This document shows, piece by piece, positions 53,424-63,443 of a DNA stretch of 64,000 nucleotides (positions are counted from its first letter, which is position 1; each line of letters starts with the position of its first letter). Source of the DNA: Acinetobacter suaedae (GTDB taxonomy: Bacteria; Pseudomonadota; Gammaproteobacteria; Pseudomonadales; Moraxellaceae); contig NZ_CP043909.1 of the NCBI RefSeq assembly GCF_008630915.1, positions 1,736,001 to 1,800,000 of the forward strand, given 5' to 3'. Under the pieces are notes generated by a model. It saw only the letters and a list, made by a program, of their open reading frames with translations, had not been told where the DNA came from and searched no databases. Both the position numbers and the translations under genes were made by a program.

Positions 53424-54797
53424 ATGTCAGATCAGAACGATAAGCTCAAGAACCTAAAAACCTCGTCTGTGGATCGCCGCTTATCTATCGCTAAAGCCTC
53501 TTTACTTGCTGGAACACGTTGGGCAACAGCAAGTGCTACTTCTATTTTCTCCAGTGAAGAAGATAAAGAAAAGAAACGTAAGAAAGCGATGGCTGAACAA
53601 GCTCATTATTTGGTTTCAGAAATTGGAAAGTTAAAAGGCTCGATCGTAAAAATTGGGCAAATGATGGCCTTATACGGTGAACATTTCTTACCTGAAGAAA
53701 TTACTCAAGCACTAAATACCCTTAATAACCAAACCGTTGCTTTGGCTTGGCCTGCGATTAAGGCCCATTTACAAGAACAACTTGGTCCTAAAATGGATGA
53801 CCTGACAATTGACCATGAACCAATCGGTACTGCGTCATTGGCTCAAGTACATCGTGCTATCCGTAAATCTGATGGTTTAGAGTTAGTACTTAAAATTCAA
53901 TATCCTGGGGTAGCTGAAGCAATTGATTCGGATATGAATCTGTTCAAAAATATGCTTAAACTCACTCGCATGGTGCCGCAGACCCGTGAATTTGATCAAT
54001 GGTTTGATGAAGTTCGAGAAATGATGCATCGTGAGGTGAATTATGAAATTGAAGCTGCAACTACACGTCGCTTTGCTGCACGTTTAAAAGAAGATCCTCG
54101 ATACATTGTCCCTCAGATTGTCAATGAATTCTGTGCTGAAAAAGTGCTCTGTATGACTTTCGAGCGTGGTGTTCCTGTAAACAGCCCTGTCATGCTCTCT
54201 TTGCCACAAGAACGTAGAAATCAATTGGGCGAAGCATCATTAGAGATCGCAGTACGTGAATTATTTGAATGGGGTGAAATGCAAACAGATCCTAACTTCG
54301 GTAATTATTTAGTCCGTTTAGGGAACGGTACTGACGTCCGTGATAAAATCGTATTACTTGATTTTGGTGCGATACGTCAATTCGATGAAAATTTGCTGTC
54401 TGTTGCGCGTAACCTAATTCAAGCTGGTTATGATCACGATAAATCAGCCATGGTCAAAGCAATGACAGGCTACGAATTTTTTGATGGTATGCCAGAAAGT
54501 ATTAAACCAGGCATGGCAGATGTTTTCTTAATTGCGACTGAAGCATTTAGTTGCCCTGAAAACAATCCAGACATGCCTACTGGTATTATGGATGATCAAG
54601 ATCGCTATGACTGGAAGAAAAGTCAGCTTCATAGTCGAGTGATGCAACAAGCAGCGCAATCAATGGCTTCTCGCTACTTCTCGGTTCCTCCAAAAGAATT
54701 TATGTTTATTAGTCGTAAATTTATTGGTGCATATACCTTTATGACTGTCATTGATGCAAAGACAAACGTTCGTAAAATGATTCGTCAATTTGCATAA
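53424..54797 (+). CDS. ABC1/UbiB/AarF family kinase-like protein
   Basis: The 457-residue protein has the UbiB-type signature KxGQ region KGSIVKIGQMMALYGEHFL (Lys and Gln), then IGTASLAQVHRA (Ala-rich loop), LEIAVRELFEWGEMQTDPNFGNY and LLDFGAIRQF (DFG). Such proteins support ubiquinone or lipid metabolism as atypical kinases or ATPases. Not clearly UbiB itself: the C-terminal membrane helices of UbiB are absent and the length is shorter (E. coli UbiB is about 546). A terminator follows. Confidence 0.85.
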   Translation: MSDQNDKLKNLKTSSVDRRLSIAKASLLAGTRWATASATSIFSSEEDKEKKRKKAMAEQAHYLVSEIGKLKGSIVKIGQMMALYGEHFLPEEITQALNTLNNQTVALAWPAIKAHLQEQLGPKMDDLTIDHEPIGTASLAQVHRAIRKSDGLELVLKIQYPGVAEAIDSDMNLFKNMLKLTRMVPQTREFDQWFDEVREMMHREVNYEIEAATTRRFAARLKEDPRYIVPQIVNEFCAEKVLCMTFERGVPVNSPVMLSLPQERRNQLGEASLEIAVRELFEWGEMQTDPNFGNYLVRLGNGTDVRDKIVLLDFGAIRQFDENLLSVARNLIQAGYDHDKSAMVKAMTGYEFFDGMPESIKPGMADVFLIATEAFSCPENNPDMPTGIMDDQDRYDWKKSQLHSRVMQQAAQSMASRYFSVPPKEFMFISRKFIGAYTFMTVIDAKTNVRKMIRQFA

Positions 54798-54817
54798 CAT
54801 GCCTATACAAAGTCATC

Positions 54818-54847
54818 TTGACCAATCAGATTTGTCAGATTGGTCAA
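54818..54847 (+). terminator. Terminator after the ABC1-type gene
   Basis: TTGACCAATC (54818-54827) and GATTGGTCAA (54838-54847) form a perfect 10-bp stem with a 10-base loop and a T run of 8 or more. Confidence 0.88.
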
Positions 54848-55024
54848 TTTTTTTTAATTTTTATTTTTCATATTTTTTTAAAAATTTTAAAAAACAATAA
54901 CATAAATCCACTTAGGTATTCAAATTACGCTTTATCGTTCTCAATTCAGCGTGTCAAAGAAGACATAGTTTTTTTAACTGGGGCATGTCAGCATGAATTT
55001 ACAATCATCCCCTAGGATAAAGTC

Positions 55025-56320
55025 ATGTCTAATATGATGAATAAGGCTCAAGGTTTCGGGCTATCTCTAATCACAAAAATCGCAGGAAGCGAAATGCTTG
55101 ATCAACTCAAGCTACGAAAATTTGTTGAAAAATCGCTGTATCAAGGTTCAAAGACTGGCTTTAAGGTGCTGACTAAAACACAAAAGGCCTTTAAACCGCA
55201 ACCAATAGATAAACAGCGTCTACCAAATCAAAGTAATAAAAACCTATTTGATCTGAGTTTAACTGAAGAACAGCAAATGACCTGCGATGCCATGTCACAA
55301 TTTGCTGAAGAGGTTTTATATACCTTAGCGCATGATGCAGATCATCATGCCCAATTTCCAGAAGAACTTTGGCAGCATTTAACTGATCTTGGTTTAAATT
55401 ACTACGCATTACCCGAAGCTTTGGGCGGTGTTGCGGCTGAACAAAATATTGTCAGTAATATTCTAATTGCAGAAAGTCTTGCTAAAGGTGATTTCAGTTT
55501 AACCGCAGGCCTATTAAGTACCTTTAGTGTGATCAATGCAATGACTCGTTGGGGTTCAACCCAAGTTCAATCTATGTATTTACCTGTGTTTGCAGAAGAT
55601 CCAGATGTTACAGCTACTTTCGCCTTCCAAGAAGCAACCCCAGCATTTAATCCATTCCAGTTAAAAACAAAAGCAACTGAGCAAAATGGACAATTCTATA
55701 TCACAGGTGAAAAGACTCTCGTTGTTTTAGGTGATACAGCAGATGTGTTTCTAGTCAGCGCTGAATGGAACGGAAAACCCGATATCTTTGTAGTGCAGTG
55801 TGATGAAACGATTGCAATCAAAGCAAATCCCGCGATGGGTTTAAAAGCAGCAGAGACTGCGACACTTCAATTCAATCAAACTCCTGCTCTTCGCTTAGGT
55901 GATACAGACTTCGATTACACTGCGTTTGTGGATTTAGGTAATTTGATGTGGTGTGCAATGGCTATCGGGACTTGTGAAGCTATAAAAGCGTATTGCATCA
56001 AATATGCAAACGAACGTACTGCCTTTGGTGAGCCAATCTCACACCGTCAAAGCGTTGCATTCATGATTGCTGATATGGCCATTGAAATTGACGCGATGCG
56101 TATGTTGGTACTTAACGCAGCAAGTTTGGCTGAAGCTGGACAACCATTCCACCGCGAAGCGTATTTGGCACGACTACTCTGTGCTGAAAAATCAATGAAA
56201 ATCAGTACGGATGGCGTTCAAATCTTGGGTGGGCATGGCTTTACCAAAGAGCATCCTGTTGAACGTTGGTATCGTGATTTACGTGCGACCGCAATCTTGC
56301 ATTCTGGCTTACACGCTTAA
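55025..56320 (+). CDS. Acyl-CoA dehydrogenase family protein
   Basis: The 431-residue flavoprotein. An N-terminal extension of about 75 residues precedes the domain (EEQQMTCDAMSQFAEEVLY). Then TFAFQEATPAFNPFQLKTKA (substrate region), ITGEKTLVV, and the C-terminal ANERTAFGEPISHRQSVAFM with GGHGFTKEHPVERWYRDLR. It lies 15 bases upstream of a second acyl-CoA dehydrogenase, so they are probably cotranscribed. In Acinetobacter, paired dehydrogenases of this sort take part in beta-oxidation; chain length is not shown. Confidence 0.85.
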   Translation: MSNMMNKAQGFGLSLITKIAGSEMLDQLKLRKFVEKSLYQGSKTGFKVLTKTQKAFKPQPIDKQRLPNQSNKNLFDLSLTEEQQMTCDAMSQFAEEVLYTLAHDADHHAQFPEELWQHLTDLGLNYYALPEALGGVAAEQNIVSNILIAESLAKGDFSLTAGLLSTFSVINAMTRWGSTQVQSMYLPVFAEDPDVTATFAFQEATPAFNPFQLKTKATEQNGQFYITGEKTLVVLGDTADVFLVSAEWNGKPDIFVVQCDETIAIKANPAMGLKAAETATLQFNQTPALRLGDTDFDYTAFVDLGNLMWCAMAIGTCEAIKAYCIKYANERTAFGEPISHRQSVAFMIADMAIEIDAMRMLVLNAASLAEAGQPFHREAYLARLLCAEKSMKISTDGVQILGGHGFTKEHPVERWYRDLRATAILHSGLHA

Positions 56321-56335
56321 TTTTGGAGAATAATA

Positions 56336-57535
56336 ATGAATTTACAGAATCCGAAAAAATTTAAAATGCTGGTTGATCAAGCACACGAAACTGCCATTAA
56401 TGTATTACGTCCAATTTCTCGTAAGTATGATAAAGCTGAACATGCCTATCCAAAAGAACTGGATATGTTAGCTGCCTTACTAGATGGGATGAATGAAAGT
56501 GGCGAAGGCGTAGGTGCAGCAAATGCTAGCAAGCGCGGTACAGCCAATCCAGATTCGATCGTAAATGGCGGTAATATGTCAGCAGCACTTGGCATTATTG
56601 AAATGTGTTATGGCGATACTGGATTATTACTCAGTATGCCACGCCAAGGCTTGGGTAACTCTGCCATTGCTGCGGTTGCCAATGATGAGCAACTTGAACG
56701 CTTCAAAGGCACTTGGGCTGCAATGGCAATCACTGAACCGGGTTGTGGCTCTGACTCAGCAGCTATCCGTACGACTGCAACCAAAGATGGCGATGATTAT
56801 ATTCTAAACGGTGAAAAAATCTTTGTTACTTCAGGTGAACGTGCTGATTCAGTTGTCGTTTGGGCAACTTTAGATAAGAAACTTGGACGTGCTGCGATTA
56901 AATCCTTTGTTGTGACTAAAGGCACACCAGGAATGAAAGTCGAACGTCTCGAACATAAACTTGGAATCAAAGCATCTGATACAGCAGTCATTAGTTTCAT
57001 CGACTGTCGTGTGCCTGCTGCAAATCTATTAGGTAATCCTGATATCGATGTGGCGAAGGGTTTTGCTGGAGTAATGGAAACGTTTGATAATACACGCCCA
57101 CTTGTTGCAGCGATGGCAATTGGTTGTGCAAAAGCCTCTTTAGAACGTATCAAAGAGATTTTCAAAGACCAACTTGATCCTGACTATCAAACACCGTATT
57201 TGCAAAGTTCAAATCTGGCTGCACAAATCTATCGTATGGAGGCTGAGTGGGAAGCTGCCCGTTTACTTATGCTTAAAGCGACATGGATGGCAGACAATAA
57301 AAAGCCGAACTCTAAAGAAGCTTCAATTGCTAAAGCCAAAGCTGGTCGTGTCGGCAATGAAATTACGCTGAAATGTGTAGAGCTAGCTGCAAGTGTAGGT
57401 TATGGCGAAGATGAATTGCTGGAGAAATGGGCACGAGACTCAAAAATTCTAGATATTTTTGAAGGTACACAACAGATTCAGCAATTGATCATCGCGCGTC
57501 GTGAATTGGGTAAATCATCGAGCGAATTAAAATAA
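56336..57535 (+). CDS. Acyl-CoA dehydrogenase family protein
   Basis: The 399-residue flavoprotein. MAITEPGCGSDSAAIRTTA and ITNGEKIF-like NGEKIFVTSGERADSVVVW are classic FAD/acyl-CoA motifs; ELLEKWARDSKILDIFEGTQQI at the C-terminus holds the catalytic-region Glu context. GGAG is 10 bases upstream of ATG (tttggagaataataATG), and the preceding acyl-CoA dehydrogenase ends 15 bases before. Followed by a strong terminator. Substrate unknown. Confidence 0.87.
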   Translation: MNLQNPKKFKMLVDQAHETAINVLRPISRKYDKAEHAYPKELDMLAALLDGMNESGEGVGAANASKRGTANPDSIVNGGNMSAALGIIEMCYGDTGLLLSMPRQGLGNSAIAAVANDEQLERFKGTWAAMAITEPGCGSDSAAIRTTATKDGDDYILNGEKIFVTSGERADSVVVWATLDKKLGRAAIKSFVVTKGTPGMKVERLEHKLGIKASDTAVISFIDCRVPAANLLGNPDIDVAKGFAGVMETFDNTRPLVAAMAIGCAKASLERIKEIFKDQLDPDYQTPYLQSSNLAAQIYRMEAEWEAARLLMLKATWMADNKKPNSKEASIAKAKAGRVGNEITLKCVELAASVGYGEDELLEKWARDSKILDIFEGTQQIQQLIIARRELGKSSSELK

Positions 57536-57577
57536 TTTTTCCAAATGTACCCCTGTTATAGATTCATAATATTTTTT

Positions 57578-57607
57578 AAAACCGAGCTAAGCAGTTAGCT
57601 CGGTTTT
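57578..57607 (+). terminator. Terminator after acyl-CoA dehydrogenase pair
   Basis: AAAACCGAGCTAA (57578-57590) and TTAGCTCGGTTTT (57595-57607) form a perfect 13-bp stem with a GCAG loop and T tail. Confidence 0.9.
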
Positions 57608-57643
57608 TTGGTGTAATACGTTTAAACTTGATTTTTGTTACAC

Positions 57644-58465
57644 TCACTTAGCACTACGACCAACAACCGCCCGATACATGAATCGTGCTAAAAACCGATC
57701 AGGTAGAAGACCCAATATAGGCACAATTTTATTTAAGCCCGGCAGACTAACAATCGCTTTATTTTCCAATGAATGAATTGCAGAGCTGGCAACGTCTTTA
57801 ACATCCATTGAAAATTTTTGGCTTATATGACTAACAGAACCTGTAGATTTACTATTCTGTTCCAAGCCCATCGCATCAAAAATTGGCGTACGAGTAATAC
57901 CTGGACAAAATGCCCCCACAAAAATATGATGTGGGGCTAATTCTTCGTGTAAAGCTTGTGTAAATGCAACAACATAATGTTTACTTGCAGCATAAGCCGC
58001 TAGTTTAGGAACAGGCGTAAAGCCTCCTATTGATGCTATATTCAAAATACTTCCAGAAACTTTCTTCTGAATCATATGTTGTGCAACCTTACTACATAAT
58101 TCAGTCATAGCAAGAATGTTTAGATTCAGCATAGTATTTACACGCTTTATATCCAAATCAATGTGATCACCAAATAAAGCTGTACCAGCATTATTAATAA
58201 GAACATCAATCTTTAAATTCTGTTCTTCCACGTATTGTAGTAATTCATCTATTGCTTGATGTGAAGTTAAATCAATCTGAATTGTAATGAGCTTACCTGG
58301 TAAATTGCCGAGTTCTCTTTTGAGGTGTTCAATTTCTGTTTCTAATAAAGTAGCAACAATAACAGTTGCACCCTTGTTTAATAATTGCTTTGATATCTCT
58401 TTGCCAATTCCACTACCACCACCAGTAACCAATACATTCAGATATTTCCAGTTTAGTTTCATCAC
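57644..58465 (-). CDS. Short-chain dehydrogenase/reductase
   Basis: The 273-residue SDR. Cofactor site VLVTGGGSGIGKEIS, NNAG motif in VLINNAGTALFGD, catalytic YxxxK in YAASKHYVVAF with Ser in SGSILNIASIGGF. Substrate not known; the gene is near alkM, and SDRs in Acinetobacter can act on fatty alcohols or aldehydes, but this is only context. Start ATG at 58463-58465 or the next ATG at 58460-58462. Confidence 0.85.
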   Translation of the reverse strand: MMKLNWKYLNVLVTGGGSGIGKEISKQLLNKGATVIVATLLETEIEHLKRELGNLPGKLITIQIDLTSHQAIDELLQYVEEQNLKIDVLINNAGTALFGDHIDLDIKRVNTMLNLNILAMTELCSKVAQHMIQKKVSGSILNIASIGGFTPVPKLAAYAASKHYVVAFTQALHEELAPHHIFVGAFCPGITRTPIFDAMGLEQNSKSTGSVSHISQKFSMDVKDVASSAIHSLENKAIVSLPGLNKIVPILGLLPDRFLARFMYRAVVGRSAK

Positions 58466-59497
58466 AGTTCCTTTCCACTAGTGTTTCAGCTAATCATGTA
58501 TGATTTTCATACGATTGAGCTCTTAAAATATCTTGTTGGTTGTTAAGACAATGGTCTCGAAGCTCTTTTATTCCCGCTTCTTTATCAACTTCATTATCTT
58601 TAATTTTGAGTATTTGTTCACGTGCAGGCAGATAACGATAGCTCCTATGTCATATCACCCCCTCTTGATCCACCCTTTTCAAACAATCAGCAGCATCTCT
58701 GCATAGTAGATTTTCACATATGGAACACAACTTTTTCAGATTCACCTTTCGCTTTAATCTTTTGAGCAAGTTGTTGTAGTTTCCCAAATTGGATATTTGG
58801 TTTTGGCATATCAAGAAGTAAAGTTTGTGCTACCAATAACTGAATACAAGTCAAGGTTATCGTTTTGCAATGAAACTGTTGAGGCAAAAAAATTAAAAAC
58901 CTGCATATGCGAGAGATCCACTATGTACTTAGCACAGCTTTCGCTAACACGATGATGTTTAAATATTTTCTTTTCACATTTTATGCTCCCCACCATTTAA
59001 AGTTCTAATAGAAACCTAACTTCTGGTTTTTAATAAAACAAGTATCTCAACCCCCAAAAAGAATTATAACCGATATAAATTAGGCCAATATTTCAAATAC
59101 AAACACTTCGTGACAGATTAGCTACATCATGTGCCAAAATGTTTTTTACACCTAATTCCGACAACATTGCACTGAGCTAAGCGATATTATCTTTTTAATA
59201 ATGTTTGAATCTTCACGATCAACGAGTATTCTCCGCTTTCATCAGCAATGCTTCATACGTACATCTTATTGGTGAATTATTAAAAAAGGCATTGCTGTAT
59301 AAAAATAAAAAAATAGAACTACCCTCAACAGCACAAATTTCAGTGACAACTTTGGTATTAGACCGGCCTAATTCAGTGGATTTATTGAGCACTGCTACAC
59401 GTGAGTGAATCTGATTCACTTTGTTTTGAAGTTCCTAGCATTCAGTTTATCTCCGAATAATTTGATGAAAGCCTCATTCGACTGGATTGATCCGTCC
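58466..59497. other. Decayed ~1 kb region without intact gene
   Basis: The spacer between the SDR and gor has no convincing complete gene on either strand. It holds short broken frames, for instance 58494-58649 on the minus strand (51 codons, no start, reading HRSYRYLPAREQILKI and ending SYENHT), and a 67-codon plus-strand frame at 59205-59408. The frames are interrupted by stops and no family is recognised. Confidence 0.45.
58494..58649 (-). pseudogene. Possible C-terminal gene remnant
   Basis: This open minus-strand frame of 51 codons has no start codon; it is rich in charged residues (VDKEAGIKELRDHCLNNQQD) and ends 28 bases before the SDR start. It looks like the tail of a lost gene, but the family is unknown and the reading could be chance. 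Confidence 0.3.
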
Positions 59498-60850
59498 CTA
59501 TCTCATGGTCACAAACTCTTCGGCAGAAGTTGGATGAATCGCAACGGTATTATCAAAATCTTTCTTAGTCGCCCCCATTTTTAGAGCAACAGCGAAGCCT
59601 TGCAAAATTTCATCCATCCCAAAACCAATGCCATGAATCCCCACAATTTTCTCATCCTTACCCACGCAAACTAGCTTCATCTTCGTAGGCTGACGATGTT
59701 CGGTAATCGCACTAAACATGGCAGTGAATGAAGTGTTATATACCTTTACAGCCTCCTGACCATATTGATCTACCGCTTCATCTTCAGTGATTCCAACAGT
59801 ACCTATAGGCGGATGACTAAAGACCACTGTAGGAATATTTTCATAATCTAAATGTTCTTCAGGTTTATCATTAAAAAGCCGTTCGGACAGTCGACGTCCT
59901 GCCGCAACAGCCACAGGTGTAAGTTCCATTTTTCCAGTAATATCCCCTACAGCATAAATTCCCGCTTGCGATGTATTCTGGAATTTATCCACTTGGATAT
60001 AGCCTCTTTTATCAAGCTCAACATTCGCTTTCTCTAAAGCTAAACTCTCTGTGTTCGGTTCTCGTCCTGTTGCCCAGATTAAACAATCGATCGTATGACT
60101 TTCACCATTTTCTAAATGGAGCACCACCGAACCATCCCCATTTTTTGTGACTTTTTTAGGAACAGCTTGCGTGTGTACCGTAATACCATCTGTTTGCATC
60201 ACAGTCATAAGTGTTTCACTAATAAAGGATTCAAAACGACGTACTAGTCTATTCTGACGGATAAATAGCCCGACCTCTGCACCTAAAGCATTGAGTACCC
60301 CAGCAAGTTCAACCGCAATATAGCCAGAACCTATAACAGCTACTCTTTTAGGTAAATCAGATAACTCAAAGAAGCCATTAGAGTCAATCCCATATTCAAC
60401 TCCTTCAATATCAGGTAATGATGGCTGTGTCCCTGTAGCTATTAAAATATGATCCGCAGTAAGCCGATTACCATTAACCTCAATCGTATGAGTATCAATA
60501 AAGGTTGCCTCACCTTGTATAAGATCCACTTTATTGCTACTTAGGCTATTTTGATAAGACTTATGAATTCTTTGTATATAAGCTTGCCGATTTTTAATTA
60601 AATGCTGCCAATCAAATGATTCAACATGTGCATTAAATCCATAGTCTGATGCATATTTCTGTATCGTCTCCGCAACATGTGCGGCATACCACATCACTTT
60701 TTTTGGAACACAGCCTACATTGACACAAGTGCCACCAATGTCAGCTTTTTCAATCAATGCGCATCTCTTTCCATACATTGCAGCACGGTTGACTGATGCA
60801 ATCCCACCACTACCGCCGCCAATCGCAATATAATCATAATGTTTTATCAT
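59498..60850 (-). CDS. gor: Glutathione-disulfide reductase
   Basis: The protein has about 450 residues. FAD/NADPH oxidoreductase that reduces oxidised glutathione. N-terminal [20 protein letters not shown] (FAD), redox disulfide in [21 protein letters not shown] fold [17 protein letters not shown], and the dimer-interface [14 protein letters not shown] with the catalytic His. This is very close in motif wording to E. coli Gor. ATG at 60850 has AGAGG upstream; ORF start 60865 is less likely. It lies between the decayed region and alkM. Confidence 0.94.
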   Translation of the reverse strand: MIKHYDYIAIGGGSGGIASVNRAAMYGKRCALIEKADIGGTCVNVGCVPKKVMWYAAHVAETIQKYASDYGFNAHVESFDWQHLIKNRQAYIQRIHKSYQNSLSSNKVDLIQGEATFIDTHTIEVNGNRLTADHILIATGTQPSLPDIEGVEYGIDSNGFFELSDLPKRVAVIGSGYIAVELAGVLNALGAEVGLFIRQNRLVRRFESFISETLMTVMQTDGITVHTQAVPKKVTKNGDGSVVLHLENGESHTIDCLIWATGREPNTESLALEKANVELDKRGYIQVDKFQNTSQAGIYAVGDITGKMELTPVAVAAGRRLSERLFNDKPEEHLDYENIPTVVFSHPPIGTVGITEDEAVDQYGQEAVKVYNTSFTAMFSAITEHRQPTKMKLVCVGKDEKIVGIHGIGFGMDEILQGFAVALKMGATKKDFDNTVAIHPTSAEEFVTMR

Positions 60851-60956
60851 CACCGCCTCTTTCATTTAATTGCAAGATTCTTATTTGTTTTAACTTATAG
60901 ATATACAGCAACAATATACAAAAACCGTTGTTTTTTAAATTTTTAATACAAGAAAA

Positions 60957-60984
60957 AAGCACTGATCATTGCTGAACAGTGCTT
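60957..60984 (-). terminator. Terminator after alkM
   Basis: AAGCACTG (60957-60964) and CAGTGCTT (60977-60984) form an 8-bp stem with a 12-base loop. On the minus strand it is followed by TTTTTT. Confidence 0.8.
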
Positions 60985-61032
60985 GGAACATGATGAGCGT
61001 CTGTAAATATTAACAGACCTCAAATTTTAGTA

Positions 61033-62271
61033 TTAGTCTGTAGTTTCCGTAGACGTTTGTATTAGTGATTGATCAACCCCGCCAAATTTTTTGAAAAGTT
61101 TTGCACGACGTTTTGGATAAATGTTCGCTTTGTTTAAATCACCTTTGTAGTGATCAACAACACGTTTATCCATCATTTTGAACCATAAAGGTGGAATCAA
61201 TGCTGGTAGAAGCATACTTGCATAACCACTTGGCAACTCTGGTGCCTCATCAAAATGACGTAAAGCTTGGAATGGACGAGTTGGATAAGCATGATGATCC
61301 GAGTGGCGCTGTAACTGGTACAAGAATAGATTGGTGACAATATTATTGTTGTTCCAGCTATGCTCAGGCATAGTACGTTGATACTTGCCGTTTGCATCTT
61401 TCTGACGTTTTAAACCATAGTGTTCAATATAGTTAATAATTTCAAATAAACTAATGCCATAAAATGCTTGAGTTACTAAATATGGAATTACACCTTTTCC
61501 AAATAAGCCAACCATTGAACCATGAAATGCAGCACTCATGCCCCAACCTTGTAACAACTCATTCTCTGTAGACCAGAACTCTTTACCTTTACGTTTTAAA
61601 CGATTCGTTTCAATCTCAATTGCAGATTTTAAAGAACCAAAGACTGTACGCGGCCAAAATTCGTAAAAGGTTTCTCCCATTTGCGATGATGCTGGATCTT
61701 CTGGGGTAGCAGCACGCTTATGGTGACCATAGGGATGCTCTACACGGAAATGATTATAACCTGTAGGTACCAAAGCTAAATGTGAAAGAATATGATCAAT
61801 ACGATCATGTTTATGGCTCAATTCATGTGCGGTATTAATAGCAATACCATTAACTGCACCCATTGAAATACCGAGTAAAATTTTATCTAAAAAAGAGGTC
61901 TCTTTTCGGCTTGTTAAATAACATGCATATATATTTGCAGCATATTGTAATGGAATAAAGCTTTTTACTAACCGAGAATAATACGGGTCTTTTTCCAATA
62001 ATTTAATATCTTCATCACTTGGGTTATTCGCATCTTTACCAATAATCGTATCAATCGTCGGAATAACAATATGTAAAACAATCGGACCGCCCAAAGCAAA
62101 GATTTTCTTTAGGGGACGAGGGGCAAATTGATAGCCTGCTAAAATCGCAATCCCAATAGCAGGTAAAGCTGGGCTAATCGCCCATAAATAACGTTTACGG
62201 TCCAATTCAGTTTTTGATTTTGGAATGCTTACTGACGTAAGTTCTTGACTAACATTTACTGGCGCATTCAT
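61033..62271 (-). CDS. alkM: Alkane 1-monooxygenase
   Basis: The protein has about 412 residues. Membrane diiron alkane hydroxylase. His boxes: HELSHKHDR (HExxH), HPYGHHKRAATPEDPASSQ (HxxHH), LQRHSDHHAYP and a fourth motif NYIEHYGLKRQ. Several helices lie before the first box. Oxidises n-alkanes to 1-alkanols with rubredoxin; the rubredoxin genes are not in the window. ATG at 62269-62271 (MNAPVNVSQE) fits related AlkM; ORF start at 62283 is also possible. Divergent from alkR. Confidence 0.95.
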   Translation of the reverse strand: MNAPVNVSQELTSVSIPKSKTELDRKRYLWAISPALPAIGIAILAGYQFAPRPLKKIFALGGPIVLHIVIPTIDTIIGKDANNPSDEDIKLLEKDPYYSRLVKSFIPLQYAANIYACYLTSRKETSFLDKILLGISMGAVNGIAINTAHELSHKHDRIDHILSHLALVPTGYNHFRVEHPYGHHKRAATPEDPASSQMGETFYEFWPRTVFGSLKSAIEIETNRLKRKGKEFWSTENELLQGWGMSAAFHGSMVGLFGKGVIPYLVTQAFYGISLFEIINYIEHYGLKRQKDANGKYQRTMPEHSWNNNNIVTNLFLYQLQRHSDHHAYPTRPFQALRHFDEAPELPSGYASMLLPALIPPLWFKMMDKRVVDHYKGDLNKANIYPKRRAKLFKKFGGVDQSLIQTSTETTD

Positions 62272-62283
62272 CGTCGTATCCAT

Positions 62284-62459
62284 GTCTTCATATATATCTA
62301 TATTTTGAAGAATTATGAAAGTGAAGACAGTTGCAAGCGTCCAAAAAACCTATGTAAAAGTCTTTGGCTTAATCCCCCCTGTTTTTGTCCCATAAACACA
62401 TATTGAGTTATTACAATAGCTCTCTATAATTTAAATGACATACATTATATAAAACGCAT
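62284..62459. promoter_or_regulatory. alkM-alkR divergent promoter region
   Basis: The 176-base AT-rich spacer should hold both promoters and the AlkR binding site. I cannot mark the AlkR operator; TATAATTT near 62430 is a possible alkR -10. Confidence 0.4.
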
Positions 62460-63392
62460 ATGGACGCTTTAAGTAAAATCTTTGCAGATATTCATTTAAA
62501 TCACACTGAATATATCTATTTGAAAACACAAGGAGAATGGGGATTTATTTGCCAAGATCAAACAGCTTTGATCGTACATATTGTTTTAGTAGGTTCAGTA
62601 TATATTCAAATTGATGCACAGAATAATCTAGTCGCGCATGCAGGTGAAATTGTCTTAATTCCATCAGGACAAGCACATACAGGTGCAGATAATGCCATAA
62701 CCAAGCTCATTGATGCAGTAGATATCTCAAAATTGTTTGACGGTCATCGTGAGGAAGCAATTGAATTTGGTACTGAAGCATCCGAAAAAAACTTGATACT
62801 TACCATCCGATGTCAAATCGACACCATTATGGCACGTCCATTTATTCAAGCTCTGCCACCATTAATACATATTCAACAAGGTGATAATACAGCACCTGAA
62901 TGGTTACAGATTGGATTACATTTTCTAGCATTAGAAACCCAAAATATTCAAGCAGGTCGAGATATTATTATCGATCATCTAGTTAATATTTTACTAATCA
63001 AATGTATCCGCGACCATATTAAGCAGATTTCCAGTCAACATGGCTGGCTTAGTGCATTAAATCACCCCGAGCTTAGTAATAGTCTTGCAGCGATTCACAA
63101 TCATCCAGAAGATGCTTGGACTGTCGAATCCCTTGCAGAGCAGTGCTGTATGTCACGCTCGAAGTTTGCGAGTTTATTTCATGAAGTGATCGGTGAATCT
63201 CCACTCGCCTATTTACAACAACATCGTATGCGTCTAGCGAGCCAATATTTACGTAAAAGCAATTACTCTATACAAGTCATCGCTAATAAAGTGGGCTATT
63301 CATCTGAAACAGCTTTCAGCCAAGCATTTAAACGAACTTTTGAATTATCACCTAAGCAATATCGGCAGCAATTTATTGAAGTCGAACCTTAA
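62460..63392 (+). CDS. alkR: AraC family regulator AlkR
   Basis: The 310-residue AraC/XylS regulator. N-terminal cupin-like ligand domain (about 15-110), then the two C-terminal helix-turn-helices: SLAEQCCMSRSKFASLFHEV and IQVIANKVGYSSETAFSQAF, ending FELSPKQYRQQF. In A. baylyi AlkR activates alkM in response to alkanes. Divergent position beside alkM is the same here. Start ATG at 62460. Terminator after it. Confidence 0.9.
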   Translation: MDALSKIFADIHLNHTEYIYLKTQGEWGFICQDQTALIVHIVLVGSVYIQIDAQNNLVAHAGEIVLIPSGQAHTGADNAITKLIDAVDISKLFDGHREEAIEFGTEASEKNLILTIRCQIDTIMARPFIQALPPLIHIQQGDNTAPEWLQIGLHFLALETQNIQAGRDIIIDHLVNILLIKCIRDHIKQISSQHGWLSALNHPELSNSLAAIHNHPEDAWTVESLAEQCCMSRSKFASLFHEVIGESPLAYLQQHRMRLASQYLRKSNYSIQVIANKVGYSSETAFSQAFKRTFELSPKQYRQQFIEVEP

Positions 63393-63405
63393 AATGTACA
63401 AATAA

Positions 63406-63429
63406 AAAAAGACACCAAAGTGTCTTTTT
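63406..63429. terminator. Bidirectional terminator between alkR and lpxA
   Basis: AAAAAGACAC (63406-63415) and GTGTCTTTTT (63420-63429) form a perfect 10-bp stem with a CAAA loop. Confidence 0.88.
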
Positions 63430-63443
63430 CAATGATCAACAGA

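Noticed and set aside
59205..59408. Plus-strand frame of 67 codons as a real gene
   Set aside because: There is no clear start signal or known family, and an equally long frame lies on the other strand.
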